10,959 nt of DNA. It comes from an uncultured Clostridia bacterium (GTDB taxonomy: Bacteria > Bacillota > Clostridia > Oscillospirales > Ruminococcaceae). The stretch covers positions 1 to 10,959 of the forward strand of contig CALBGD010000178.1 in NCBI GenBank assembly GCA_937893735.1, in the 5' to 3' direction. The position numbers were made by a program, and so were the translations under genes. This document shows positions 1 through 5,604 of the stretch, one piece after another. How positions within the stretch are numbered: the first letter of the stretch is position 1; the number at the start of each line of letters is the position of its first letter. The notes under the pieces are model-generated. The model was not told where the DNA came from and did not search any database. It saw only the letters and a program-made list of their open reading frames with translations.

Positions 1-40
1 GGCTTTGTGCCTGCCGTCATGCGGAGTGACGACGCAGATG

Positions 41-75
41 GCGGTTTATCGACAGCCTGTCGCGGCATAAACCGC
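41..75. other. Two-part hairpin at left edge, in the leader of a leftward transcript
   Basis: A perfect 9-bp inverted repeat (41-49 GCGGTTTAT with 67-75) encloses a 5-bp inner stem (50-54 CGACA with 58-62). The inner loop is 3 nt and there are 4 unpaired bases on the right side. It lies about 25 nt inside the transcript predicted from the leftward promoter at 107-135, so it could be part of a structured 5' leader for a gene beyond the left edge. No T-run follows on either strand, so it is not an evident intrinsic terminator. It could instead belong to a dispersed palindromic repeat; the window is cut off and cannot decide this. Confidence 0.45.
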
Positions 76-79
76 GTAA

Positions 80-107
80 TACTCTATAATATATACTCTG
101 TAATATA
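80..107. repeat. Tandem duplication, 2 x 14 bp, AT-rich
   Basis: The unit TACTCTATAATATA (80-93) is followed directly by TACTCTGTAATATA (94-107), with one difference between the copies. It lies across the predicted start region of the leftward promoter at 107-135. The repeat would therefore place extra TATA-like sequence just downstream of the -10 element. Confidence 0.7.
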
Positions 108-135
108 TCATACACCATTTGAATCATTTTTGCAA
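107..135 (-). promoter_or_regulatory. Leftward sigma-A-type promoter at window edge
   Basis: On the minus strand a -35 element TTGCAA (130-135) is separated by exactly 17 bp from a -10 element TATGAT (107-112). Transcription would begin near position 100 and run out of the window to the left, past the 41-75 hairpin. It lies beyond the terminator of the VWA lipoprotein gene, so it probably starts a separate unit. The same -35 hexamer is used by the M23 hydrolase promoter at 3806-3834. Confidence 0.5.
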
Positions 136-196
136 GTGGTTTTGATGAAACTTTTATAATCTGTTCCAGAAATGGGGCGTTTTTTACCATTTAATG

Positions 197-227
197 CAAA
201 AGCGGCGCAGAAAAACTCCGCACCGCT
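197..227 (-). terminator. Intrinsic terminator of the VWA lipoprotein gene
   Basis: A 10-bp stem (218-227 with 201-210) and a 7-nt loop are followed, in the minus direction, by TTTT. In the minus-strand RNA every position pairs, two of them as G-U wobbles. In plus-strand RNA the same two positions would be A-C mismatches. This asymmetry supports leftward use. It starts about 30 bp past the stop codon of the VWA gene at 259. Confidence 0.65.
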
Positions 228-258
228 GAATGTTGATGCATACGCAGGCTTCAGAAAT

Positions 259-1869
259 TCAGCCGATGTACTCCCCGGCTATCCTTACCATCATATCGTT
301 GAGCTTCTCCACATCGTAGGCTCCGATGGTGGGCTCCGTGTGGCTGAAGCCTATGCCGCTGTCGTCCGTGAGGAACGTATAGGTTCCGCCGGTCATTATC
401 GCCATGCTCCGCAGGAGGTACTCGCAGGACTTGTCAACGCCGCTCGCCGCCACCGGAACTATGCGTATCCCCTTTTCAGCCGCCGTGCGGGTGTGCTTCA
501 CTACCTCGTCGATTATCTGTACGTCCCCGTGGGGAGGCGCGTCCAGCACAAGGAACATCACCTTGATGGAGTCCTCGTCCCAGTCGTGGGAGTTCACCGC
601 GCTGTCAAGAGCCGTGTGCACCGCCTCGGGAGTGTCCCCGCCGCCGTCCGCGCTCTGCTCGGAGATGGCTCTTACAGCCGCGTCAAGGTCGGTGGTGAAC
701 GGAAATTCCCGGACAACATACTCGTCGCCCTCGTCACGGTAGAAATTCACGCTTATGCGCACCGGGATATTCGCGTTTTCCTGCTTTATGCGGGTGACTA
801 CGTCCTCCAGCTCCGCCTTTAGGTACTCCAGCTCATCGCCCATGGAGCCGGTGGTGTCGCACATTATCATTAGGTCTAGGGTCTTTGCGGCGGGCTTTGC
901 TTCGCCGTCCAGCGTGAACGTGAATTCGCTGTCGCCGCTTACGATTTCACTGAAAGTCTGCGAGCCGCCGTCATACGTTACTTCAAAATCGGAAGGATCG
1001 CCCGCAAGCTGGGAATCCTTGCAGAACAGATACGCTCTGCCATCGCTGTCGGTCACTGCGGAATAGCCGATTCCCTGCACCTCCGCGCCGGAAACAGGAG
1101 CCCCGCAGCTGTCCTTTACCGTGACGGAAATGCGGTTATCAAGCCCGGTGCGCCATTCCTCGCGGTAGCCGCTCCAGTCAACACCATAGTTGTTGCTGTA
1201 ATACAGCCCCTCCCAGAAGTCCCAGTGGTCGTTGTCGTTCCACTCGCCGCCGGTGAGCAGTCCCGCCTCGGGAGGTATCTCCGGCTCGGCTTCCCATGTG
1301 TACGGGAACGGCTCGGGGCACTCCACATACCCGTAGCCGGAATCCATCGCGCCGCCAGCCACACCAACAACGTCAGCCTCGGCAAAGAAGCCGTCCGCTG
1401 CCGGCGCGTCTTCCGCGATATCGTACATATAGTCGTCAGATGATTTCCCGGTGCCGCCGATGTCGGTGCCCTTGTAGTCCCCGCCCACCGGGTCGGAATG
1501 CTCCGGAGCCCTTGTGGTCATGGGAGCGGAGGTCTTTTCCGGCGCAGAAGTGCCCCCAGAAGTCGCCGCCGGTTTTTCCGGCTCGGATACGGGTGCCGCA
1601 GATGTTCCGGGCACGGAAGCCGCAGTCGTACCAGCGGAGGTATCAGGCGCGTGATCTGGCTTTTCCTCCGCCAGGGAGCTTCCCACGGACGCGGCGGAAG
1701 TCCCCGCAGAAGTACTGTCAGCCGCAGAGGTGCCCGGCTCCGCCGAAATACCCGGAGCCGTCCCGACTGTGGAGGGCTCCGCAGGCGCGGGAGCCGTGCT
1801 GTTCTGTGAAGCGCACCCTGTGAGCATTACCGCGGCGCAGATTATCGCTGTGAATGATGTTCTTTTCAT
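259..1869 (-). CDS. VWA-domain surface lipoprotein with Thr/Ser/Ala/Pro-rich stalk
   Basis: This 536-residue protein is predicted to be exported and lipid-anchored. A short lysine/arginine N-terminus and hydrophobic stretch end in the lipobox LTGC, with Cys19 as the modified residue. Residues of about 20-125 form a low-complexity stalk rich in Thr, Ser, Ala, Pro and Glu with recurring GTSA motifs. Next comes an acidic, Gly/Tyr/Trp-rich region. Around 246-312 is a segment resembling carboxypeptidase-regulatory-like domains (GAPVSGAEV followed by TDSDGRAYL). From about 331 to 520 is a von Willebrand A domain whose metal site reads DTTGS (Asp338, Thr340, Ser342), with a later GGGDTPEAV containing Thr413. 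This DxTxS form differs from the usual DxSxS but should still bind a divalent cation. VWA domains generally bind protein ligands; the partner is unknown. The start is supported by AAAGGGG nine bases upstream. It lies downstream of the M23 hydrolase gene but is separated from it by a terminator. Confidence 0.85.
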   Translation of the reverse strand: MKRTSFTAIICAAVMLTGCASQNSTAPAPAEPSTVGTAPGISAEPGTSAADSTSAGTSAASVGSSLAEEKPDHAPDTSAGTTAASVPGTSAAPVSEPEKPAATSGGTSAPEKTSAPMTTRAPEHSDPVGGDYKGTDIGGTGKSSDDYMYDIAEDAPAADGFFAEADVVGVAGGAMDSGYGYVECPEPFPYTWEAEPEIPPEAGLLTGGEWNDNDHWDFWEGLYYSNNYGVDWSGYREEWRTGLDNRISVTVKDSCGAPVSGAEVQGIGYSAVTDSDGRAYLFCKDSQLAGDPSDFEVTYDGGSQTFSEIVSGDSEFTFTLDGEAKPAAKTLDLMIMCDTTGSMGDELEYLKAELEDVVTRIKQENANIPVRISVNFYRDEGDEYVVREFPFTTDLDAAVRAISEQSADGGGDTPEAVHTALDSAVNSHDWDEDSIKVMFLVLDAPPHGDVQIIDEVVKHTRTAAEKGIRIVPVAASGVDKSCEYLLRSMAIMTGGTYTFLTDDSGIGFSHTEPTIGAYDVEKLNDMMVRIAGEYIG

Positions 1870-1898
1870 ATAAAAACGCCCCTTTCAGAAGGTCTTTT

Positions 1899-1926
1899 GT
1901 ATATAAAACCGGGTAAATCTGAAAAA
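1899..1926 (-). promoter_or_regulatory. Weak candidate promoter of the VWA lipoprotein gene
   Basis: On the minus strand a -10-like TATACA (1899-1904) lies 16 bp from a poor -35, TTTTTC (1921-1926). The gene needs its own start because a strong terminator (1932-1984) separates it from the upstream hydrolase. This short gap is the only place for one. The -35 match is weak, so this call rests largely on position. Confidence 0.3.
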
Positions 1927-1931
1927 GGTTG

Positions 1932-1984
1932 CAAAAAAATCAGGCTGTTGGGAAAGGCATATCCACACCTTTCTCAACAGCCTG
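1932..1984 (-). terminator. Intrinsic terminator of the M23 hydrolase gene
   Basis: A 17-bp inverted repeat (1941-1957 with 1968-1984) has one non-Watson-Crick position and a 10-nt loop. Read leftward it is followed by a run of seven T (complement of 1933-1939). It begins 13 bp after the stop codon at 1998. Stem length and T-run make this the strongest terminator in the window. Confidence 0.88.
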
Positions 1985-1997
1985 AGCAAGTATTTTA

Positions 1998-3749
1998 TCA
2001 GTATTCCACGCACCATGGCGCACGTCTGTGCCACGGCAGGTAGTTTATCGGGTTGACCTTCTGACCGTTCTGACCGTTCAGTCTTATCTCGAAATGGCAG
2101 TGGTTTGCGGTGGACTGTCCCGTGGAGCCTACATCTGCGATAAGCTCGCCCATCGTCACCTGCTGACCTGCGTAAACGTGCAGGTAGCTTGCGTGTCCGT
2201 AGACCGTCACCATGCCGTTCGCGTGCTGTATCATTACGCAGTTTCCGTAACCATAGTACCACTGCGCGAGTATTACCGTGCCGGATTCCGCCGCGTATAT
2301 AGGCGTTCCGTAGGGCGCGGTGATGTCTATTCCGCTGTGCCCGTAGTATCCGCCGTAGCCGTACATCATCTCGGAGATCTGTCCGCCGTCGCCGCCTACC
2401 GGCCACAGGAACTGTCCAACCGGCATATTCTCCGGAATAGATACGGTGACGTTCTTCGGTATCTCCTTGGTTCCCTGCGCGATTATCTCGTTCACAGGGT
2501 CGGAAACAGTAACGCGGGAAAGCACCTTGCGGCGCACCTCTACGCCGTTGACGTAGGATACGTTCGCAGTGACCTGCTCGGTTCCCTTTTCGCCGTCCTG
2601 TATTATCGTGGAGGAGCCCTGATATCTTGTCGGGTCGTCCGTGTATTCAGTGTCATACGGCGTGGACTGCTCGTAGACCTCTTTCCTCGTGACTGTTACA
2701 GCGAGGAACGGCTCCTCCTGATTTATCAGTATCTTGTCGCCGATGAACAGCGAGGATTCCAGCGAAAAATCCGGGTTGAGCTTTGCCAGCTCGTCCTCGG
2801 TCATGCCGAGCTTTGTGAGTATCCCGTAAGGCGAGTCGCCGTCCACAACGGTGTAGTATGCGGCAACGCTCTTCTTGGAGGTTATCAGCCTTATTATAGA
2901 GTCCTCGCTGACGATACTCTCGGTGAGGTAAAGTCCCGGCTCATAGCTGATGTCGCTCTCAAATTCGACTGTTTCCTCGCCGCCCTCGCGGTATACGTCA
3001 AGGAGCTCTTCAAGGGTCCTGTCCACCCTGTCCTTGCTCTCAAGTGCGCCGTAGAACGAATTTCCTATGTACAGGCCGTAGGCGTAGCTTATCTCCGCGC
3101 CCATGGACTGGAGCATTTTATCCGCAAGCTGGTATTTCGTTAGGGTGGAGCCATAGCCCACCATCTCCACGGCGTAGCTGCTGTCGAAGCTCAGGAGCTC
3201 CTTATTGCTGTCGAGGTAGGTTATACGCTGCTGCACTATTTTTTCCGCGTCGTTGAACACGGATTCATCGTTGACGTATCCCATGAAGTCGCCGTTTACC
3301 GTGAGCTTCAGCGCGTAGCTCATGCTGTTGGCATAGGTCACTACGTTGAACAGGAATACACAGCTCACCACCGGGAGCACCCAGTTGCACAGCGTGACGA
3401 AAAGTCCGCGCTTGCCGAGGAGTATCCTCCCCAGCATACTGATCCCTGCCTTGCAGGCGGGAAGCACGCCCTCTTCACGGGCGCGGCGTATATCGCTGCG
3501 CCCCATGCGGAATGCCATTGCATAACGCTGGAACGGCGAGGCTATTTTTTCGCCGAGCTTCCGCAGCCCGGAGGAGAGCTTCCCCCACAGCCAGCCGAAG
3601 CGCCGGTCAGCCGCCGCGAACAGCCGCGAAATGCCCCTGACGACTGCCGCGAGCATTACCACGAGTATCGAGAAAAGATACTCGCCTATTTCAGCTGTCC
3701 TGTTGTACAGCGACTGTTCTGACCCTTTCGTTGTATTTTCTGATTCCAT
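1998..3749 (-). CDS. Membrane-anchored LysM-G5-M23 peptidoglycan endopeptidase
   Basis: This gene encodes a 583-residue cell-wall hydrolase expected to cut peptide cross-bridges of peptidoglycan outside the membrane. Residues 1-115 are hydrophilic, basic and probably cytoplasmic. One membrane helix spans about 116-140. A long extracytoplasmic region follows, with a LysM module at about 298-343 (wall binding), a G5-like module at about 345-435, and a C-terminal M23 (lysostaphin/LytM-type) peptidase at about 455-565. Its zinc and catalytic residues are all present: His471 and Asp475 in HxxxD, His519 in YGHAS, and His550/His552 in HCH. The start is placed at ATG 3749 because GGAG lies six bases upstream. 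The frame stays open to a TTG at 3773, which has no ribosome binding site. The gene has its own promoter and terminator, so it appears monocistronic. The exact bond cleaved cannot be read from sequence. Confidence 0.92.
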   Translation of the reverse strand: MESENTTKGSEQSLYNRTAEIGEYLFSILVVMLAAVVRGISRLFAAADRRFGWLWGKLSSGLRKLGEKIASPFQRYAMAFRMGRSDIRRAREEGVLPACKAGISMLGRILLGKRGLFVTLCNWVLPVVSCVFLFNVVTYANSMSYALKLTVNGDFMGYVNDESVFNDAEKIVQQRITYLDSNKELLSFDSSYAVEMVGYGSTLTKYQLADKMLQSMGAEISYAYGLYIGNSFYGALESKDRVDRTLEELLDVYREGGEETVEFESDISYEPGLYLTESIVSEDSIIRLITSKKSVAAYYTVVDGDSPYGILTKLGMTEDELAKLNPDFSLESSLFIGDKILINQEEPFLAVTVTRKEVYEQSTPYDTEYTDDPTRYQGSSTIIQDGEKGTEQVTANVSYVNGVEVRRKVLSRVTVSDPVNEIIAQGTKEIPKNVTVSIPENMPVGQFLWPVGGDGGQISEMMYGYGGYYGHSGIDITAPYGTPIYAAESGTVILAQWYYGYGNCVMIQHANGMVTVYGHASYLHVYAGQQVTMGELIADVGSTGQSTANHCHFEIRLNGQNGQKVNPINYLPWHRRAPWCVEY

Positions 3750-3805
3750 ATATTTCTCCGTTGATTTAGACAAAATTCAAATGTGATTTTTTACACTTAT
3801 ATAAC

Positions 3806-3834
3806 AGTATACCACACTTCCCGGAATTTTGCAA
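3806..3834 (-). promoter_or_regulatory. Extended -10 promoter of the M23 hydrolase gene
   Basis: On the minus strand TTGCAA (3829-3834), a 17-bp spacer and TATACT (3806-3811) form a good sigma-A-type promoter. The spacer ends in TGG, giving an extended -10 (TGnTATACT). Transcription would start near 3799, leaving a leader of about 50 nt before the ATG at 3749. The same 11 bases TGTGGTATACT recur in the rightward promoter at 5521-5549. Confidence 0.75.
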
Positions 3835-3876
3835 CCTTTTGTAACAATTTCACAGAGATTTCAGGAATAAAGCGGC

Positions 3877-3919
3877 AAAAAATGACAGCCCGGTGCAACT
3901 TTTCAGTGCCCCGGGCTGT
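3877..3919 (-). terminator. Intrinsic terminator of the small lipoprotein gene
   Basis: A perfect 9-bp stem (3885-3893 ACAGCCCGG with 3911-3919) is followed leftward by CATTTTTT (complement of 3877-3884). It lies 15 bp past the stop codon at 3934. A run of T also follows on the plus strand (3919-3924), so the structure could stop transcription both ways, although no plus-strand gene ends here. Confidence 0.8.
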
Positions 3920-3933
3920 TTTTATTAGTGTGG

Positions 3934-4659
3934 TCATTCGGCGGGCTTTTCGCCGGGCTTCCAGATAGCGTCCACAGGATTTGGGATATCGGTTATCTGA
4001 TTTGCTTCGGTAACGTCTATTCTCATATTGAGAGTCAGTTCCTCGCCGGAAGCGGTCACCACGGTTGCGTTTTCAGTGAAGCGGGTAACAATGCCGTCCG
4101 AGCCGACCTCCAGCTTTGTCGCGAGGTACTCAAACCGTGATATCTCCTCCTCTATGCCGGGAATGGAGGCCGCGTTGAGCTTGTCCGGGTCATAGACGTA
4201 GGTTATGGAGAGCGGGCCGTCGTCGCTGTCGATTACTCCGGCGTCGCTCACAGCCTCGCCCGCGAGGAAGAATATCCGCCCCTCCGCATAAGGGTAGCGG
4301 TACTCGCGGTTGTAGATGTTGTAAACATAGTTCTCATCAGAGGAACTGATGACCGTCCACTTTTCGTCGCCGTCCTCCTTATAGAAGAACTCCGCACCGT
4401 CGCTGTAAGCCTGCTGGGTCTTTCCGTCCCAGTCGTCCCGGTAGCTGAACACCATTTCGCCGTTCGCGTTGATGTAAAAGCAGAACTCCATTATCTCTGC
4501 GCCGCTGTCGATATCCGTCATGGTGACCCGGGCGCTGTCCAGCTTCTCATAGTTCTCACGCGCCTTAACGAACTGGTCGTAGCCGTCAGGGAGCTTCGCA
4601 CTGCACCCCGCAAGGAATATCATGGCAGCCGCTGCCGCCGCAGAAATGAATCGCTTCAT
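3934..4659 (-). CDS. Small lipoprotein of unknown function
   Basis: This 241-residue protein begins with a basic residue pair, an alanine-rich hydrophobic stretch and the lipobox LAGC, with Cys19 as the predicted lipidated residue, so it should sit on the outer face of the membrane. I do not recognise a named family with confidence. The remainder is acidic, rich in Tyr, Asp and Glu, and shows the alternating hydrophobic pattern of a beta-rich fold, for example MEFCFYINANGEMVFSY followed by QAYSDGAEFFYKED. This is reminiscent of LolA/LppX-like lipoproteins of Gram-positives, but that is only a resemblance. The start is supported by GGAGG four bases upstream, which is slightly close. No convincing promoter lies directly upstream; read-through from ptsH past the hairpins at 4680-4742 is possible. 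A terminator follows it. Confidence 0.8.
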   Translation of the reverse strand: MKRFISAAAAAAMIFLAGCSAKLPDGYDQFVKARENYEKLDSARVTMTDIDSGAEIMEFCFYINANGEMVFSYRDDWDGKTQQAYSDGAEFFYKEDGDEKWTVISSSDENYVYNIYNREYRYPYAEGRIFFLAGEAVSDAGVIDSDDGPLSITYVYDPDKLNAASIPGIEEEISRFEYLATKLEVGSDGIVTRFTENATVVTASGEELTLNMRIDVTEANQITDIPNPVDAIWKPGEKPAE

Positions 4660-4679
4660 GGCGCCTCCGTATCATATGC

Positions 4680-4697
4680 GGGAGCCGCGCGGCTCCC
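4680..4697. other. Perfect 18-bp GC-rich palindrome upstream of the small lipoprotein gene
   Basis: GGGAGCCGCGCGGCTCCC is its own reverse complement. It lies 20 bp upstream of the lipoprotein start, just before the GGAGG ribosome binding site in leftward orientation. It could be a dimeric repressor operator or a leader hairpin. A competing 6-bp stem (4695-4700 CCCTGA with 4708-4713) overlaps both this palindrome and the ptsH terminator, so the structures cannot form together. Confidence 0.6.
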
Positions 4698-4698
4698 T

Positions 4699-4742
4699 GA
4701 AAACAAATCAGGGCAGAAGCCGGAACCCCGGTTCTGCCCCTG
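4699..4742 (-). terminator. Likely terminator or attenuator after ptsH
   Basis: Stem 4711-4718 with 4732-4739 (8 bp) continues past a one-base bulge into a 4-bp inner stem (4720-4723 with 4728-4731) closing a 4-nt loop. Leftward it is followed by the T-rich GATTTGTTTT (complement of 4700-4709). On the plus strand it is followed by A, not T, so it serves leftward transcription coming from ptsH. The T-run is interrupted by G, so termination may be partial. Confidence 0.65.
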
Positions 4743-4775
4743 AAAAATCCTGAAATAATATCTGTATCTGCCGAA

Positions 4776-5039
4776 TTACTCGGAGAAACCGCCCTCTACC
4801 AGCTTAACAAGACCGTCAACTGCGAGCTGCTCGTCGCTGCCGTCAGCGATGATGCGGATCTTTGCGCCGCCAACGATACCGAGGGAAAGGATACCGAGAA
4901 GGCTCTTTGCGTTTACTCTGCGCTCTTCCTTCTCAACCCAGATGGAAGACTTGTACTCGTTTGCCTTCTGGATAAAGAATGTAGCGGGTCTTGCGTGAAG
5001 ACCAACCTGGTTCTTAACTTCAACATCTTTCATGCACAT
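4776..5039 (-). CDS. ptsH: HPr phosphocarrier protein
   Basis: This 87-residue cytoplasmic protein matches HPr of the sugar phosphotransferase system over its full length. GLHARPA places the catalytic histidine, phosphorylated by enzyme I, at residue 15. NAKSLLGILSLGI places the regulatory serine, target of HPr kinase in Firmicutes, at residue 46. Both match canonical numbering when translation begins at ATG 5039, which supports that start over the in-frame ATG at 5033. GGAGG lies nine bases upstream. Having both sites argues for true HPr rather than Crh, which lacks His15. In Firmicutes Ser46-phosphorylated HPr works with CcpA in catabolite repression, and His15-phosphorylated HPr feeds sugar uptake. 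No enzyme I or sugar-specific component is adjacent, so the gene stands apart from any pts operon in this window. Confidence 0.95.
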   Translation of the reverse strand: MCMKDVEVKNQVGLHARPATFFIQKANEYKSSIWVEKEERRVNAKSLLGILSLGIVGGAKIRIIADGSDEQLAVDGLVKLVEGGFSE

Positions 5040-5083
5040 AGTTTGAAACCTCCATTAATAAAAATTGAGTTTTGCCGTACCTT

Positions 5084-5100
5084 CGGAAGCTCCGCTTCCG
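5084..5100. other. Hairpin in the ptsH leader
   Basis: CGGAAGC (5084-5090), the loop TCC and GCTTCCG (5094-5100) form a perfect 7-bp stem inside the predicted ptsH leader, about 45 nt before the start codon. No T-run follows leftward, so it is not a terminator. It may protect the transcript or bind a regulator. Confidence 0.55.
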
Positions 5101-5103
5101 CTG

Positions 5104-5136
5104 TGTTCTTTCTTTTGTGTTCTGCACTTTTGTTCT
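5104..5136 (-). repeat. Three AGAACA repeats in the ptsH leader
   Basis: In the minus-strand leader the hexamer AGAACA occurs three times (plus-strand TGTTCT at 5104-5109, 5118-5123 and 5131-5136), spaced 13-14 nt and embedded in A-rich sequence. They lie between the predicted transcription start and the 5084-5100 hairpin. They might be binding sites for an RNA-binding protein, or chance repeats in a low-complexity stretch. Confidence 0.5.
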
Positions 5137-5178
5137 AGCTGAGATGGTGTCTGTTTTTATATCTCATCTCTTGCTATT

Positions 5179-5207
5179 AGTATATCCAAAAAAATTTATG
5201 CCGTCAA
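5179..5207 (-). promoter_or_regulatory. Strong sigma-A-type promoter of ptsH
   Basis: On the minus strand TTGACG (5202-5207), a 17-bp spacer with a run of seven T, and TATACT (5179-5184) make a near-consensus promoter. Transcription would start near 5172, giving an untranslated leader of about 130 nt before ptsH. A strong promoter fits the high cellular level usual for HPr. Confidence 0.82.
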
Positions 5208-5520
5208 CAGAAAAAATCAAATTTAACCTTTTTATCACCGAATTTCAGTTTTTTGCAGAATAAATCAAATTCATTTTACCATTCGATTGTGTAATATAAA
5301 CAAAAAAGTTTCAACAAAATAATCAACCTAAACATAAGTTTTCAACCAAATGCAGGATTTCTGCATAAAATTGGGGCTGGACAAACGTCCGGCAGATGCA
5401 CGCCTGATATTTCCCGGATATATTATGTGCATTTTTCACAACATTAGGTCTGAAAAGCTCACGGTGTTTTAAGGAAAGGCATTTTTCTGTTAATTTTCAC
5501 AATGCGGATATTGTTTAATA
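5208..5520. other. AT-rich divergent intergenic region
   Basis: This stretch lies between the divergent promoters of ptsH and the glycosyltransferase operon and contains no credible gene. Visible elements are a 5-bp stem TGCAG/CTGCA (5351-5365), a 7-bp stem with one G-U pair and loop AAAC (5376-5393), and three TCAAC motifs (5311, 5323 and 5342) on the plus strand. These could be operator or small-RNA elements, but none has a clear promoter or terminator of its own. Confidence 0.4.
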
Positions 5521-5549
5521 TTGAAATCTGCCTGAGAATGTGGTATACT
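5521..5549 (+). promoter_or_regulatory. Extended -10 promoter of the RING/glycosyltransferase operon
   Basis: TTGAAA (5521-5526), a 17-bp spacer ending in TGG, and TATACT (5544-5549) form a strong extended -10 promoter. Transcription would start near 5556, about 50 nt before the ATG at 5605. The 11-base core TGTGGTATACT is identical to that of the M23 hydrolase promoter. Confidence 0.8.
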
Positions 5550-5604
5550 ATAAAATGTATATGTGTTTCTATAACCTGTTTTTTATCACTGAAAGGAACA
5601 ACAA

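Noticed and set aside
130..160. Possible plus-strand promoter, TTGCAA then TATAAT at 155-160
   Set aside because: The spacer is 19 bp and there is no gene to the right on the plus strand. TTGCAA is palindromic and fits the minus-strand promoter with a 17-bp spacer.
172..822. 216-codon open frame on the plus strand
   Set aside because: It overlaps the VWA domain coding region in antisense and has no ribosome binding site or recognisable domain.
2028..3143. Long open frame of 371 codons on the plus strand
   Set aside because: It lies fully antisense to the M23 hydrolase, whose domains and catalytic residues are clear. The translated sequence shows no recognisable domain and no ribosome binding site was evident. 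Such shadows are common in GC-rich genes.
4671..4676. TATGAT as a -10 element for the small lipoprotein gene
   Set aside because: Transcription would start only about 4 nt before the ATG and would leave out the ribosome binding site; there is also no -35 match.
5072..5263. 63-codon hydrophobic open frame on the plus strand
   Set aside because: It starts at TTG with no ribosome binding site and runs opposite the ptsH leader and promoter, which explain the sequence better.
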